64,000 nucleotides of DNA, taken from NCBI GenBank assembly GCA_002413785.1, contig DHXR01000001.1, forward strand, positions 49,868 to 113,867, read 5' to 3'. The notes beneath the pieces were generated by a model. It did no database searches, was not told the DNA's origin, and saw only the letters and a list, made by a program, of their open reading frames with translations. The position numbers were made by a program, and so were the translations under genes. Origin of the DNA: Mucilaginibacter sp. UBA5151 (GTDB lineage Bacteria > Bacteroidota > Bacteroidia > Sphingobacteriales > Sphingobacteriaceae). Below are positions 1 through 6,818 of the stretch, piece by piece (positions within the stretch are counted from its first letter, which is position 1; each line of letters opens with the position of its first letter).

Positions 1-464
1 CAGATCTTACCGAAGTAGAGGGGCTGGATGAGATTGGTTTGCTTACGATTCTTGCCATCACAGGAACAGATATGAAAAAATGGCCATCAGCAGGGCATTT
101 TATAAGTTGGCTCAATCTATCACCGCGTCCGAAAATATCAGGGGGCAAAGTCATAGGCTATCAAAAGCGAGTCAGCAATAATCCGGCAACTCAGGCTTTC
201 CGCCTGGCAGCAAACAGCTTGTGGCAAAGCAAGGGACCAATGGGACAACAATACAGAAGACTGGCAGCAACTAAAGGAAGTGCCAAAGCAATAAAGGCGG
301 TAGCAAGAAAAATAGCAGTGATCTTTTATAACATGGTACTTAAAAAAGAAGCCTATAATTCCGCCAGAATACAGCCCGATTTAGAGAAACAAAAGGCTAA
401 AAAAATTGCACGCCTGCAAAAGGAAGCCGCTAAACTTGGTTTAACCATTCAAAAAGCAGCTTGA
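1..464 (+). CDS. IS110-family transposase, C-terminal part (cut by window edge)
   Basis: The reading frame is open from base 3, so the start lies outside the window and about 153 codons are visible. The visible part matches the C-terminal Transposase_20 (IS116/IS110/IS902) domain. It has a helix-hairpin-helix-like segment (VEGLDEIGLLTILAITG), then SWLNLSPRPKISGGK, where family members carry a conserved serine, then a basic helical tail rich in K and A. Known members use an N-terminal DEDD domain, which is not visible here, and a serine-containing C-terminal domain. The TTG at 39 is internal and not a start. I could not define an element end. IS110 elements usually lack terminal inverted repeats, and the flank passes straight into a dispersed repeat at about 483. 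Whether the copy is intact cannot be judged. Confidence 0.85.
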   Translation, partial: DLTEVEGLDEIGLLTILAITGTDMKKWPSAGHFISWLNLSPRPKISGGKVIGYQKRVSNNPATQAFRLAANSLWQSKGPMGQQYRRLAATKGSAKAIKAVARKIAVIFYNMVLKKEAYNSARIQPDLEKQKAKKIARLQKEAAKLGLTIQKAA

Positions 465-482
465 TTATGAGTAACTTACAAG

Positions 483-603
483 GACGTCATTATAAGGCAC
501 GAAGCAATGACATAGTTTTTTTGCGGTTGCTTCGTACCTCGCAATGACATGGTGGGACTGATTGCCACTGCGATTGCTTCGTCGTCCTCCTCGCAATGTC
601 ATT
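483..603. repeat. Dispersed palindromic repeat (cgaagcaa / ttgcttcg family)
   Basis: Repeated blocks of the form GTCATT..GGCACGAAGCAA and TTGCTTCGT..CCTCGCAATGACAT occur in both orientations and can fold into hairpins. The same family recurs at 52921-53010 inside the hut operon. It is non-coding, and its position right behind the transposase may be coincidence. Confidence 0.7.
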
Positions 604-637
604 ACGGTACAAGACCAGCAGTGAACCAATAAACCAA

Positions 638-958
638 TCACCTGCCATATTCCATCGCCACTGAATCAGGACCGATCAATTTTAAATAGTGCTCATCAAC
701 TTTTTTAATTACAAAACCTGTATAAGGCTTATTACCCTGAAAAGAAGTAAAAATGGTGTCGTCTTTTACAAAATAGTCTTCGGCAATGGCTTCGCCGTCA
801 TCCATAATAAAATCCTTTTCAGTTATATTAAGCTTAACTGCACCATCTTTTGATCGCCAGCTACCCTTTAATTTATTTTTAACAGGGTTAGCACATGCCC
901 CAATCAGCAAAATCAATGCAAAAGCAACCTGAATAAGTATTGAAGCAAGCTTTTTCAT
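638..958 (-). CDS. Small predicted lipoprotein, function unknown
   Basis: This is a 106-residue protein with a hydrophobic N-terminal segment (ILIQVAFALILLIGAC) ending in a lipobox-like LIGAC, so Cys22 is probably lipidated. The mature part is short, polar and beta-rich by eye (GSWRSKDGAVKLNITEKDF, then DTIFTSF and YTGFVIKKVDEHYLKL). This resembles the small lipocalin-like or copper-resistance NlpE-like lipoproteins that are common in Bacteroidota, but the match is not specific enough to name a family. The ATG start directly precedes the signal sequence. It is followed at 90 bp by another exported small protein on the same strand, and an operon is not certain. Confidence 0.65.
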   Translation of the reverse strand: MKKLASILIQVAFALILLIGACANPVKNKLKGSWRSKDGAVKLNITEKDFIMDDGEAIAEDYFVKDDTIFTSFQGNKPYTGFVIKKVDEHYLKLIGPDSVAMEYGR

Positions 959-1046
959 AGCTGATATGGATTTTGTTAAATTAAGCCTGCAATCTCAAAT
1001 CAATAAAAAATATTTGACTTGAAACTCCAGACTTAAGATTTCCGGC

Positions 1047-1358
1047 TTATTTCATCGGTTTGTCCATCATTTGTGATTTCTTGATATAAACCCTGTGCCC
1101 TTTTTTACTGATATAATAATAATGGGAATGTTTATTGATGAATACAGGCTGGCCCCCGGGGCCGCATTTACCTTTGTACCTTTTGTCCATTACATCTGAT
1201 GCCCCGGTTGCGGCAATTTCAGAGGTTTTGTGGGCAACTTTTGTAGCGGTAGTCCCGATTTTGTGACCAATAGTTGAATCTTTGTGCGTTTGTGCCTGGC
1301 TTGCAGTAAATGAGAAAATCCCTGCTGCAACCAGCGCCACCTTTAATAAGTTTTTCAT
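1047..1358 (-). CDS. Small secreted hypothetical protein
   Basis: The protein has 103 residues and a clear Sec signal peptide (MKNLLKVALVAAGIFSFTASQAQ, cleavage expected after SQA). The mature chain is basic, rich in His, Lys and Tyr (NKHSHYYYISKKGHRVYIKK), and has a single cysteine in KCGPGG. No catalytic motif is visible. Similar small basic exported proteins are frequent in Sphingobacteriaceae, and their function is unknown to me. It lies downstream of gpsA on the same strand with a 28 bp gap, so it may be co-transcribed with gpsA or read from its own promoter. Confidence rests on the signal peptide and codon usage like the neighbours. Confidence 0.65.
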   Translation of the reverse strand: MKNLLKVALVAAGIFSFTASQAQTHKDSTIGHKIGTTATKVAHKTSEIAATGASDVMDKRYKGKCGPGGQPVFINKHSHYYYISKKGHRVYIKKSQMMDKPMK

Positions 1359-1386
1359 AATATTTGAAATTGTTAATTCAAATACA

Positions 1387-2394
1387 TTAACTCAAATGTT
1401 CAGCCAAATGTTTCATTTCGGGTGCAGGAGCTCGTTTCTGGTATAAAATGGCATAAACCGCATCGCAAATAGGCATATTTACTTTGTATTGTTTATTAAC
1501 CTGATGTAGGCAATTTACTGCATAATAGCCCTCTGCTATCATATTCATTTCCAGTTGCGCCGAGGTAACGGTATAGCCTTTGCCAATCATATTGCCAAAG
1601 GTGCGGTTGCGGCTGAATTGCGAATAAGCGGTAACCATGAGGTCGCCAAGGTAGGCCGATTCTTTAATATCGCGTTGTATGGGATGTACTACAGAAACAA
1701 AACGCTCCAGTTCGCGGATAGCATTTGATATTAAAACCGCCTGGAAATTATCGCCATACCCCAGCCCATGGCAAATACCGCCGGCTATGGCGTAAATATT
1801 TTTCAATACGGCGCCATATTCAGTACCGTAAATATCATCCGAAATATTGGTTTTTATATACCTTGTATTAAACATCCCGGCAAATTCGGCTGCAAGTTCG
1901 GTATCAAGGGAGGCTATGGTGAGATAGGATAATTTTTCGAGCGCAACTTCTTCGGCGTGGCATGGGCCGCTGATTACCAGGAAATGGTCAAGCGGAATGT
2001 CATAGTGCTGATGCATAAAATCACCTATGATCTGGTTTTCATCGGGCACTATGCCCTTTATGGCTGATACGATCTTTTTACCGGCAAGGTCGGCAGGTGT
2101 TATACCTTTCAGGGCATCCTTTAAAAAGGCCGCAGGCACATTGAGCAATACATAATCCGACTGGCTGATAAGACCTTTCAGATCAGTGGAAACATTTTTT
2201 GCCGGTAAATTGATCTCAACCGAGCTTAAATAATTTGGATTATGATGGAATTTGTGGATATGCTCAACCGCATTTGGATTGCGCATCCACCAAAAAACTT
2301 CTTTTTCAGTAGTATTATCGCAAAGGATCTTCACATTGGCAGTCGCCCAGCTCCCGCCGCCTACAACGGTTATCTTGTTCTTATGTTGATGCAT
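1387..2394 (-). CDS. gpsA: NAD(P)H-dependent glycerol-3-phosphate dehydrogenase
   Basis: GpsA reduces dihydroxyacetone phosphate to sn-glycerol 3-phosphate for phospholipid synthesis in the cytoplasm. A Rossmann motif lies at the N-terminus (VVGGGSWATA, family G-G-G-SW-T). It is followed by VLLNVPAAFL, then SGPCHAEEV and the catalytic-domain block YGAVLKNIYAIAGG, whose lysine is the family's conserved active-site residue. I chose the ATG at 2394 (MHQHKNKITVV), which gives 335 residues, the usual family length. The frame stays open to 2466, but those extra 24 residues (HLHICTSAHLHIC) are only the translation of a tandem TGTGCA repeat. It lies downstream of the exporter pair with repeats between, so it is probably transcribed separately. 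Confidence 0.93.
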   Translation of the reverse strand: MHQHKNKITVVGGGSWATANVKILCDNTTEKEVFWWMRNPNAVEHIHKFHHNPNYLSSVEINLPAKNVSTDLKGLISQSDYVLLNVPAAFLKDALKGITPADLAGKKIVSAIKGIVPDENQIIGDFMHQHYDIPLDHFLVISGPCHAEEVALEKLSYLTIASLDTELAAEFAGMFNTRYIKTNISDDIYGTEYGAVLKNIYAIAGGICHGLGYGDNFQAVLISNAIRELERFVSVVHPIQRDIKESAYLGDLMVTAYSQFSRNRTFGNMIGKGYTVTSAQLEMNMIAEGYYAVNCLHQVNKQYKVNMPICDAVYAILYQKRAPAPEMKHLAEHLS

Positions 2395-2398
2395 ATTT

Positions 2399-2481
2399 TT
2401 CAATGTGCAAATGTGCAAATGTGCAGATGTGCAGATATGCAAATGTATTAATTTGCCGATGTGCAAATATGCGGATATGCA
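2399..2481. repeat. Degenerate TGTGCARATG tandem repeat
   Basis: About eight imperfect copies of a 9-10 bp unit (TGTGCAAATG / TGTGCAGATG / TATGCAAATG) lie just upstream of gpsA. The complementary form is at 2580-2650, so the two blocks flank the 2482-2579 spacer as a long imperfect inverted repeat. The same unit recurs near 4163-4193 and 13811-13857. Confidence 0.75.
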
Positions 2482-2579
2482 AATAATTTGATAAAAAAAT
2501 CTTGTTTAAAATAACAAGGCTCATGCATAATGCATAAGCCCTGTTGCTTTTGAATTTGAATTTGCAAACTATTGATCAC

Positions 2580-2650
2580 ACATTTTCACATCCCCATATC
2601 CCCTCATTTGCACATCCGCACATCCGCACATCTGCACATCAGCACATCAC
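2580..2650. repeat. Inverse-orientation CACATCTGCACAT tandem repeat
   Basis: The series CACATCCGCACATCTGCACATC is the complement of the 2399-2481 repeat and abuts the stop codon of the adaptor gene. It is non-coding. Open frames here encode only HPHI/HIRTSAH-like low-complexity peptides. Confidence 0.7.
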
Positions 2651-2651
2651 C

Positions 2652-3995
2652 CTATTTCCCGTCTCCGGCAAACAGTTTGCTCTTATCCACTTTCTCTACG
2701 GCCATATTATCGTTCAAAAGTTTGGCAATGGTGGCATACGGGGCTGATACCACCTCATCGCCGGCTTTTAAACCGGATAGTACCTGGATATAGGTATCAT
2801 CCTGTATTCCGGTTGTTACCAGCACCTGCTTTACTTTCCCTGCTTTATATACAAATACATATTCCTTTACAGGCGTTACAATCTGCGGCTTATTATTATT
2901 ATTATCCTGGTTTTGATCATCAGATTTGGCGGCAGCAGTCTTTTTCTCTTCGCGGGTGGTAACCGATTGAATCGGCACCGCAAGCGATTTGGCATGACTG
3001 GTATTTATATCAACTGTTGCGGTGAGTCCCGGCCTGAAAGGGTTAGGATTTGACGCCGTTTTAATAAGCAGGTTTTTGTATGAATCAGGGCTAATCCTCA
3101 CCTTAACGGTAAAGTTGGTTACCTGGTCGGCATTGGTGCCCACCACATTGGCCGAGCTGCCGATTTCCGAAACCACCCCTGTAAATGTTTTGCCCAAAAA
3201 GGCGTCAACCTCAATTTTTGATGAATCGCCCAGTTTTATACGGTTAATATCGTTTTCGTTTACATCAACATTCACATCAAGCTGGCTCAGATCCGAAATA
3301 GTCATAATTTCAGTACCGGCAAATTGCTGGGTTCCAAGTACCCGTTCGCCTTTTTGAATAGATAATTTTGAAACAACACCATCCACCGGTGAATAAATAG
3401 TTGTTTTTAAAAGATTGTCAGCCGCTTCTTTAACTGAGGCCTGTGATTGCGCCAGGCCGTAGGTTGAGCCTATTACATTTTGTTTTGCTGCCTCAAGTGC
3501 TGCTTTTGCACCATTATAACTTGCTTTTGCGGCCTCAAATTCGGCTGCGGTGATCACTTTATTATCATAAAGCGCTTTATCACGTTTGTAGATAGATGCC
3601 TGATTGTCAAAAGTAGCCTGTGACTGGTTCAGCATTTGTTTCGCGTTGCCGATAGTTGCCTTTTGGGTATTGTTTGCCGCCTCGGCCCGGTCAAACTGTG
3701 ACTTTAAAATATCCGGCCTTATTTTACAAAGCAGTTCGCCTTTTTTTACTACATCACCTTCTTTTATAGGCAATTCCACTACTTCGCCCGAAACCTCAGG
3801 GCTTATTTTTACTTCAACATGCGGTTTTATTTTGCCGCTTGCCGTTACCGTTTCGTTGATTTCACGAACAGTAGCTTTTTCGGTGGCTACCTGTGTAAGT
3901 TTAGGTTTGCCGATTAGCCCGGTTAATTTTAACACGATGATTAAAACGGCCAGTGCGCCTAAGCTGATAAGAATATATTTTGTAGTTTTTCCCAT
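2652..3995 (-). CDS. Efflux RND/MacA-type periplasmic adaptor (HlyD family)
   Basis: This 447-residue membrane-fusion protein bridges an inner-membrane transporter and an outer-membrane TolC channel. One N-terminal membrane segment (residues about 6-26) acts as anchor. It is followed by a lipoyl/barrel-sandwich half (VSGEVVELPIKEGDVVKKGE), a long Ala/Gln-rich helical hairpin (about 95-200), and the second lipoyl half (SPVDGVVSKLSIQKGERV). A beta-barrel and a C-terminal membrane-proximal domain complete it. A low-complexity QNQDNNNNKPQ linker lies near residue 375. It is downstream of the TolC-like gene on the same strand, a usual pairing. The inner-membrane partner (MacB or RND pump) is not next to it, because the next gene is gpsA. 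I read it as a MacA-like adaptor, and the substrate is unknown. Confidence 0.88.
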   Translation of the reverse strand: MGKTTKYILISLGALAVLIIVLKLTGLIGKPKLTQVATEKATVREINETVTASGKIKPHVEVKISPEVSGEVVELPIKEGDVVKKGELLCKIRPDILKSQFDRAEAANNTQKATIGNAKQMLNQSQATFDNQASIYKRDKALYDNKVITAAEFEAAKASYNGAKAALEAAKQNVIGSTYGLAQSQASVKEAADNLLKTTIYSPVDGVVSKLSIQKGERVLGTQQFAGTEIMTISDLSQLDVNVDVNENDINRIKLGDSSKIEVDAFLGKTFTGVVSEIGSSANVVGTNADQVTNFTVKVRISPDSYKNLLIKTASNPNPFRPGLTATVDINTSHAKSLAVPIQSVTTREEKKTAAAKSDDQNQDNNNNKPQIVTPVKEYVFVYKAGKVKQVLVTTGIQDDTYIQVLSGLKAGDEVVSAPYATIAKLLNDNMAVEKVDKSKLFAGDGK

Positions 3996-4010
3996 GATTC
4001 TTTTTTTATT

Positions 4011-4047
4011 TTTTGATTACACCGATTTGATTTTGATTACACCGATT
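4011..4047. repeat. Two direct copies of a 17-mer
   Basis: TTTTGATTACACCGATT occurs at 4011-4027 and again at 4031-4047, a 20 bp period, immediately upstream of the adaptor start. It could be a regulator site pair or simply one of the dispersed repeats of this genome. No function is shown. Confidence 0.6.
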
Positions 4048-4192
4048 CTTTATTATTTCGGATGTTCGATTTTTCGCTTTTGTTAATTTTTAGCGGTGCT
4101 CAAGAGGGCTTCGCCGTTTCGGATTTATTTATCGTTTAATTTTTAATTTTAATTGTTCGTTTCATCATTTGCACATCTGCACATTCGCACAT

Positions 4193-5551
4193 CTATAATA
4201 CTATAGGGTTACCCAGATAATAATCAATTACCTTACTCCTGAATACCACCTGGTATTGTGCTTCAATCATATCATTTTGTGATTTATTATAATTTGTAAG
4301 CGCTATGTTATAGTCAAGCGTGTTAACCAGCCCTGCATCATAGCGTTGCTTGGTAATATTTAAAGCTTCCTTGTTTGAATTATAGGTTTGTGTTGAAGAC
4401 AGAAGGCTCTTTTCTGCTGCCTGCAGGTCGAGCACCGCCTGTATAATAGTTTTGCTAAGCGTATTTTTTGCAAGTTGGGTGGTTAATTCAGCGTATTCAT
4501 AATTCAATTTGGCCTTCCTTACTGAAGTACGGGCGGAGTAATGATTAAAAATGGGTACCTGTAAACTCAATCCAAAATATTGGTTAAAGTTGTTGCTTAA
4601 CTGGGTGCTAAAGGGTATGGCTAATAAGGTTGTAAAGTCTTTTGCCTGGTTTGAATAGCTTGAACCGAGGCCGCCACCAAAACTTAAAACCGGGTAGTAG
4701 TTGCCTTTGGCTATTTTTATGGCCTGGGCGTATGTTTCCTGTTGTAATTCAGCCAGTTTAATATCCGGATTGCTGGTAAATGCTGTTTTAATTACTTCTG
4801 TAGCATCAAAAATCGTTCTTACATCAGTTAACTTGCTGATGTCTGGTTTTTCAACAACTATTTGTGCGGAAGAATCCATTTCCATGTATTGCTTTAATAT
4901 TAAAATCGCAATATCTACCTGGTTTTGTGCATTGGTTAAATTTAGCAGCGCTGTTTGTAACTGTGCCTGTGCCTGTGCCAGATCGGCGCGGGTAGCATTC
5001 CCTGCATCAAGATTTTTCTGTGCCCTGTCCAAAGTTATTTGTGCCAGCGCAATTTGTTGTTTGGCTGCTATTACAAGGTCCTGATCGGTCAGGATGACCA
5101 AATAATCTGTAACAACATTTAACAGCAGGTCGTTTTTAACTTTGGCAGTACCGGTTTTATCAACGTCAAGCGCCAGCTTATTTTGTAGGATCTGGTTGTG
5201 CAATTGGCCGCCCTGAAAAAGTGTTATCGCTAAATTGGCTTGTCCCTGCATGTTCAAAGCCGAAGTAGAATACGCAAACGCACCGGCTATCTGGCTTTTA
5301 CCAAAATAGTAGTTACCCTGCGAACTGGCGCTCAGGCTTGGCAACTCGTTGTATTTGGCTTGTTTATAGTCCTCATCAGCCAAAGCTTCTGTAAGTTGGG
5401 CCTGTTTAATAGTAAGATTATTTTTTATAGTAAGATCAATAGCCTGCTGCAGGCTTATTACCTGCTGGGCCCGGGCTGCTGCGCCCATCAATAAAACGCA
5501 TAAAATGGTTAATGTGCCCGTTTTTATAAATCTAAATATGTTTTGTGGCAT
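4193..5551 (-). CDS. TolC family outer-membrane efflux protein
   Basis: This is the outer-membrane channel subunit of a tripartite exporter. It has two OEP repeats, each a long Ala/Gln/Asn-rich helical hairpin (LTEALADEDYKQAKYNELPS; LAQAQAQLQTALLNLTNAQNQ; the matching pair in the C-terminal half ends in LTNYNKSQNDMIEAQYQV). I start at ATG 5551 because MPQNIFRFIKTGTLTILC then forms a classic signal peptide cleaved after ARA; this gives 452 residues. The ORF is open to 5608, which would add 19 residues before the signal. It precedes the adaptor gene (2652-3995) on the same strand with 197 bp between, and runs divergently from the deacetylase at 5679. Confidence 0.88.
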   Translation of the reverse strand: MPQNIFRFIKTGTLTILCVLLMGAAARAQQVISLQQAIDLTIKNNLTIKQAQLTEALADEDYKQAKYNELPSLSASSQGNYYFGKSQIAGAFAYSTSALNMQGQANLAITLFQGGQLHNQILQNKLALDVDKTGTAKVKNDLLLNVVTDYLVILTDQDLVIAAKQQIALAQITLDRAQKNLDAGNATRADLAQAQAQLQTALLNLTNAQNQVDIAILILKQYMEMDSSAQIVVEKPDISKLTDVRTIFDATEVIKTAFTSNPDIKLAELQQETYAQAIKIAKGNYYPVLSFGGGLGSSYSNQAKDFTTLLAIPFSTQLSNNFNQYFGLSLQVPIFNHYSARTSVRKAKLNYEYAELTTQLAKNTLSKTIIQAVLDLQAAEKSLLSSTQTYNSNKEALNITKQRYDAGLVNTLDYNIALTNYNKSQNDMIEAQYQVVFRSKVIDYYLGNPIVL

Positions 5552-5619
5552 AAGGTTATAATTGAATAATGTTTTTTTGATTTGAGACACGGGATTCGGG
5601 ATGTTCACAATTTAATAAA

Positions 5620-5627
5620 TACCTTTG
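5620..5627 (+). promoter_or_regulatory. -7 box for the deacetylase gene
   Basis: TACCTTTG matches the Bacteroidota -7 consensus TAnnTTTG exactly, 52 bp before the ATG at 5679. No clear -33 TTG is seen. It supports the start at 5679, because an upstream start at 5625 would overlap the promoter. Confidence 0.5.
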
Positions 5628-5678
5628 TTCCATTATATCAATTGTTTATATTTTTTTCCGTACCTGAAATCTAATAAT

Positions 5679-6326
5679 ATGTACCTGGTTAAAACACCCT
5701 GGCTGCTCAAAAAGCTTTACCCCAAGCTGATATGGAATGTTGACCATAACAAACGATGTCTTTATCTTACTTTTGACGACGGGCCTGTACCTATTGTTAC
5801 ACCATTTGTTTTAAATATTTTAAAACAATACAATGCCAAAGCTACATTTTTTTGTATCGGGGATAATGTACGCAAACATCCAGATATTTTTGAGCAGATA
5901 AAAAACGAAGGCCACGCCATCGGCAACCATACCTTCAACCACCTTAACGGCTGGAAAACTGACGATAAAACCTACCTCGATAATTTTTTGCAGGCCGATA
6001 AACTGATCAACTCCAATCTGTTCCGGCCGCCGTACGGTCGCATCACAAGGTCGCAGATAAAATTGCTGAAAGCAGCAAAGCCAGGGTTAAACATCATTAT
6101 GTGGCGTGTGCTGAGCGGCGATTTTGATATTAATTTAACCCCGGAAAAATGCCTCCAGAATGTACTGAAACACACCGATAATGGTGACATTGTGCTGTTT
6201 CATGATAGTTTAAAGGCGCAGGAGCGGATGGAATACGCTTTGCCCAGGGCATTGGAGCAATGGAGTAAGGAAGGATTTACGTTTAGTTGCCTGACCCCAA
6301 TGAATGGGGAATTAGTCTTTCAGTGA
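5679..6326 (+). CDS. Polysaccharide deacetylase (NodB homology domain)
   Basis: A 215-residue carbohydrate esterase family 4 protein that removes N-acetyl groups from a glycan, probably peptidoglycan or a surface polysaccharide. The canonical motifs are visible in order: YLTFDDGP (catalytic base and metal-binding Asp), GNHTFNH (the two metal His), RPPYGR, a MWRVLSGDFD segment, and IVLFHDS (motif 5 His). No signal peptide is evident, so it may be cytoplasmic or use a non-classical anchor. The start at 5679 (MYLVKTPWLLKKL) is preferred, since an upstream open stretch to 5625 overlaps a good -7 box. It is divergently oriented to the exporter genes, and no glycan genes sit beside it. Confidence 0.9.
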   Translation: MYLVKTPWLLKKLYPKLIWNVDHNKRCLYLTFDDGPVPIVTPFVLNILKQYNAKATFFCIGDNVRKHPDIFEQIKNEGHAIGNHTFNHLNGWKTDDKTYLDNFLQADKLINSNLFRPPYGRITRSQIKLLKAAKPGLNIIMWRVLSGDFDINLTPEKCLQNVLKHTDNGDIVLFHDSLKAQERMEYALPRALEQWSKEGFTFSCLTPMNGELVFQ

Positions 6327-6374
6327 TTTTGCACGTAACGATATTAATCGTAAATTTATATTTTAATAAAAGAT

Positions 6375-6572
6375 ATGAGAACGATCAAATTAGATATTCT
6401 TAACAACGGGGCAATCTATTTTTTAAAGAAACTTGAGGCCAAAAATTTAATTCGTATTTTAAGTATTGATGACGATACAAAATTGGTTGATGGGTACAAT
6501 GAGCCTATGTCCCCACAATCCATTGAAGAAATAGAAAAGCAATTAAATGAATTACATAAAGAGTGGAACTAA
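6375..6572 (+). CDS. Small hypothetical protein
   Basis: A 65-residue acidic protein (MRTIKLDILNNGAIYFLKKLEAKNLIRIL, ending IEEIEKQLNELHKEWN). The layout, a short beta/alpha N-terminus followed by an amphipathic helix rich in Glu, resembles the small antitoxin-type proteins found elsewhere in this window (15785-16000 and 56883-57122), but no toxin gene follows. I do not recognise a family. It starts 48 bp after the deacetylase on the same strand, so read-through is possible. Codon use is like its neighbours. Confidence 0.5.
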   Translation: MRTIKLDILNNGAIYFLKKLEAKNLIRILSIDDDTKLVDGYNEPMSPQSIEEIEKQLNELHKEWN

Positions 6573-6603
6573 ACATTCCGCGAAAGGGAAGCAGGCATTG
6601 GAC

Positions 6604-6636
6604 AAATTTACGAAGTTTTGAAAACTTCGTAAATTT
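6604..6636. terminator. Perfect hairpin, 16-bp arms and 1-nt loop
   Basis: AAATTTACGAAGTTTT (6604-6619) pairs perfectly with 6621-6636 around a single G. It lies downstream of the small gene and may end its transcript, although the following T-run is poor. The same geometry occurs at 51629-51661, and a close sequence relative is at 13873-13905. Confidence 0.55.
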
Positions 6637-6818
6637 CACTCATAATCAAATCCCCACCCTAACCTCTAATCTCCAACCACCAACCTCTATTTAGAACCCC
6701 TCCAAATAACATTTACACAATTCGCTGACAGCATTTAATCGTAATTTTTGTAAATTCGCCGCATTGGTTGGCTTTGGTCAACTAAATCAATTTTTCACTC
6801 ACCTTAAGATCAGATAAA

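Noticed and set aside
2395..2466. N-terminal extension of gpsA (HLHICTSAHLHIC)
   Set aside because: It lies wholly within the tandem repeat, and the Rossmann motif starts properly from the ATG at 2394.
2544..2793. Plus-strand ORFs rich in HPHI/HIRTSAH peptides
   Set aside because: They only translate the CACATCTGCACAT tandem repeat and the antisense of the adaptor gene.
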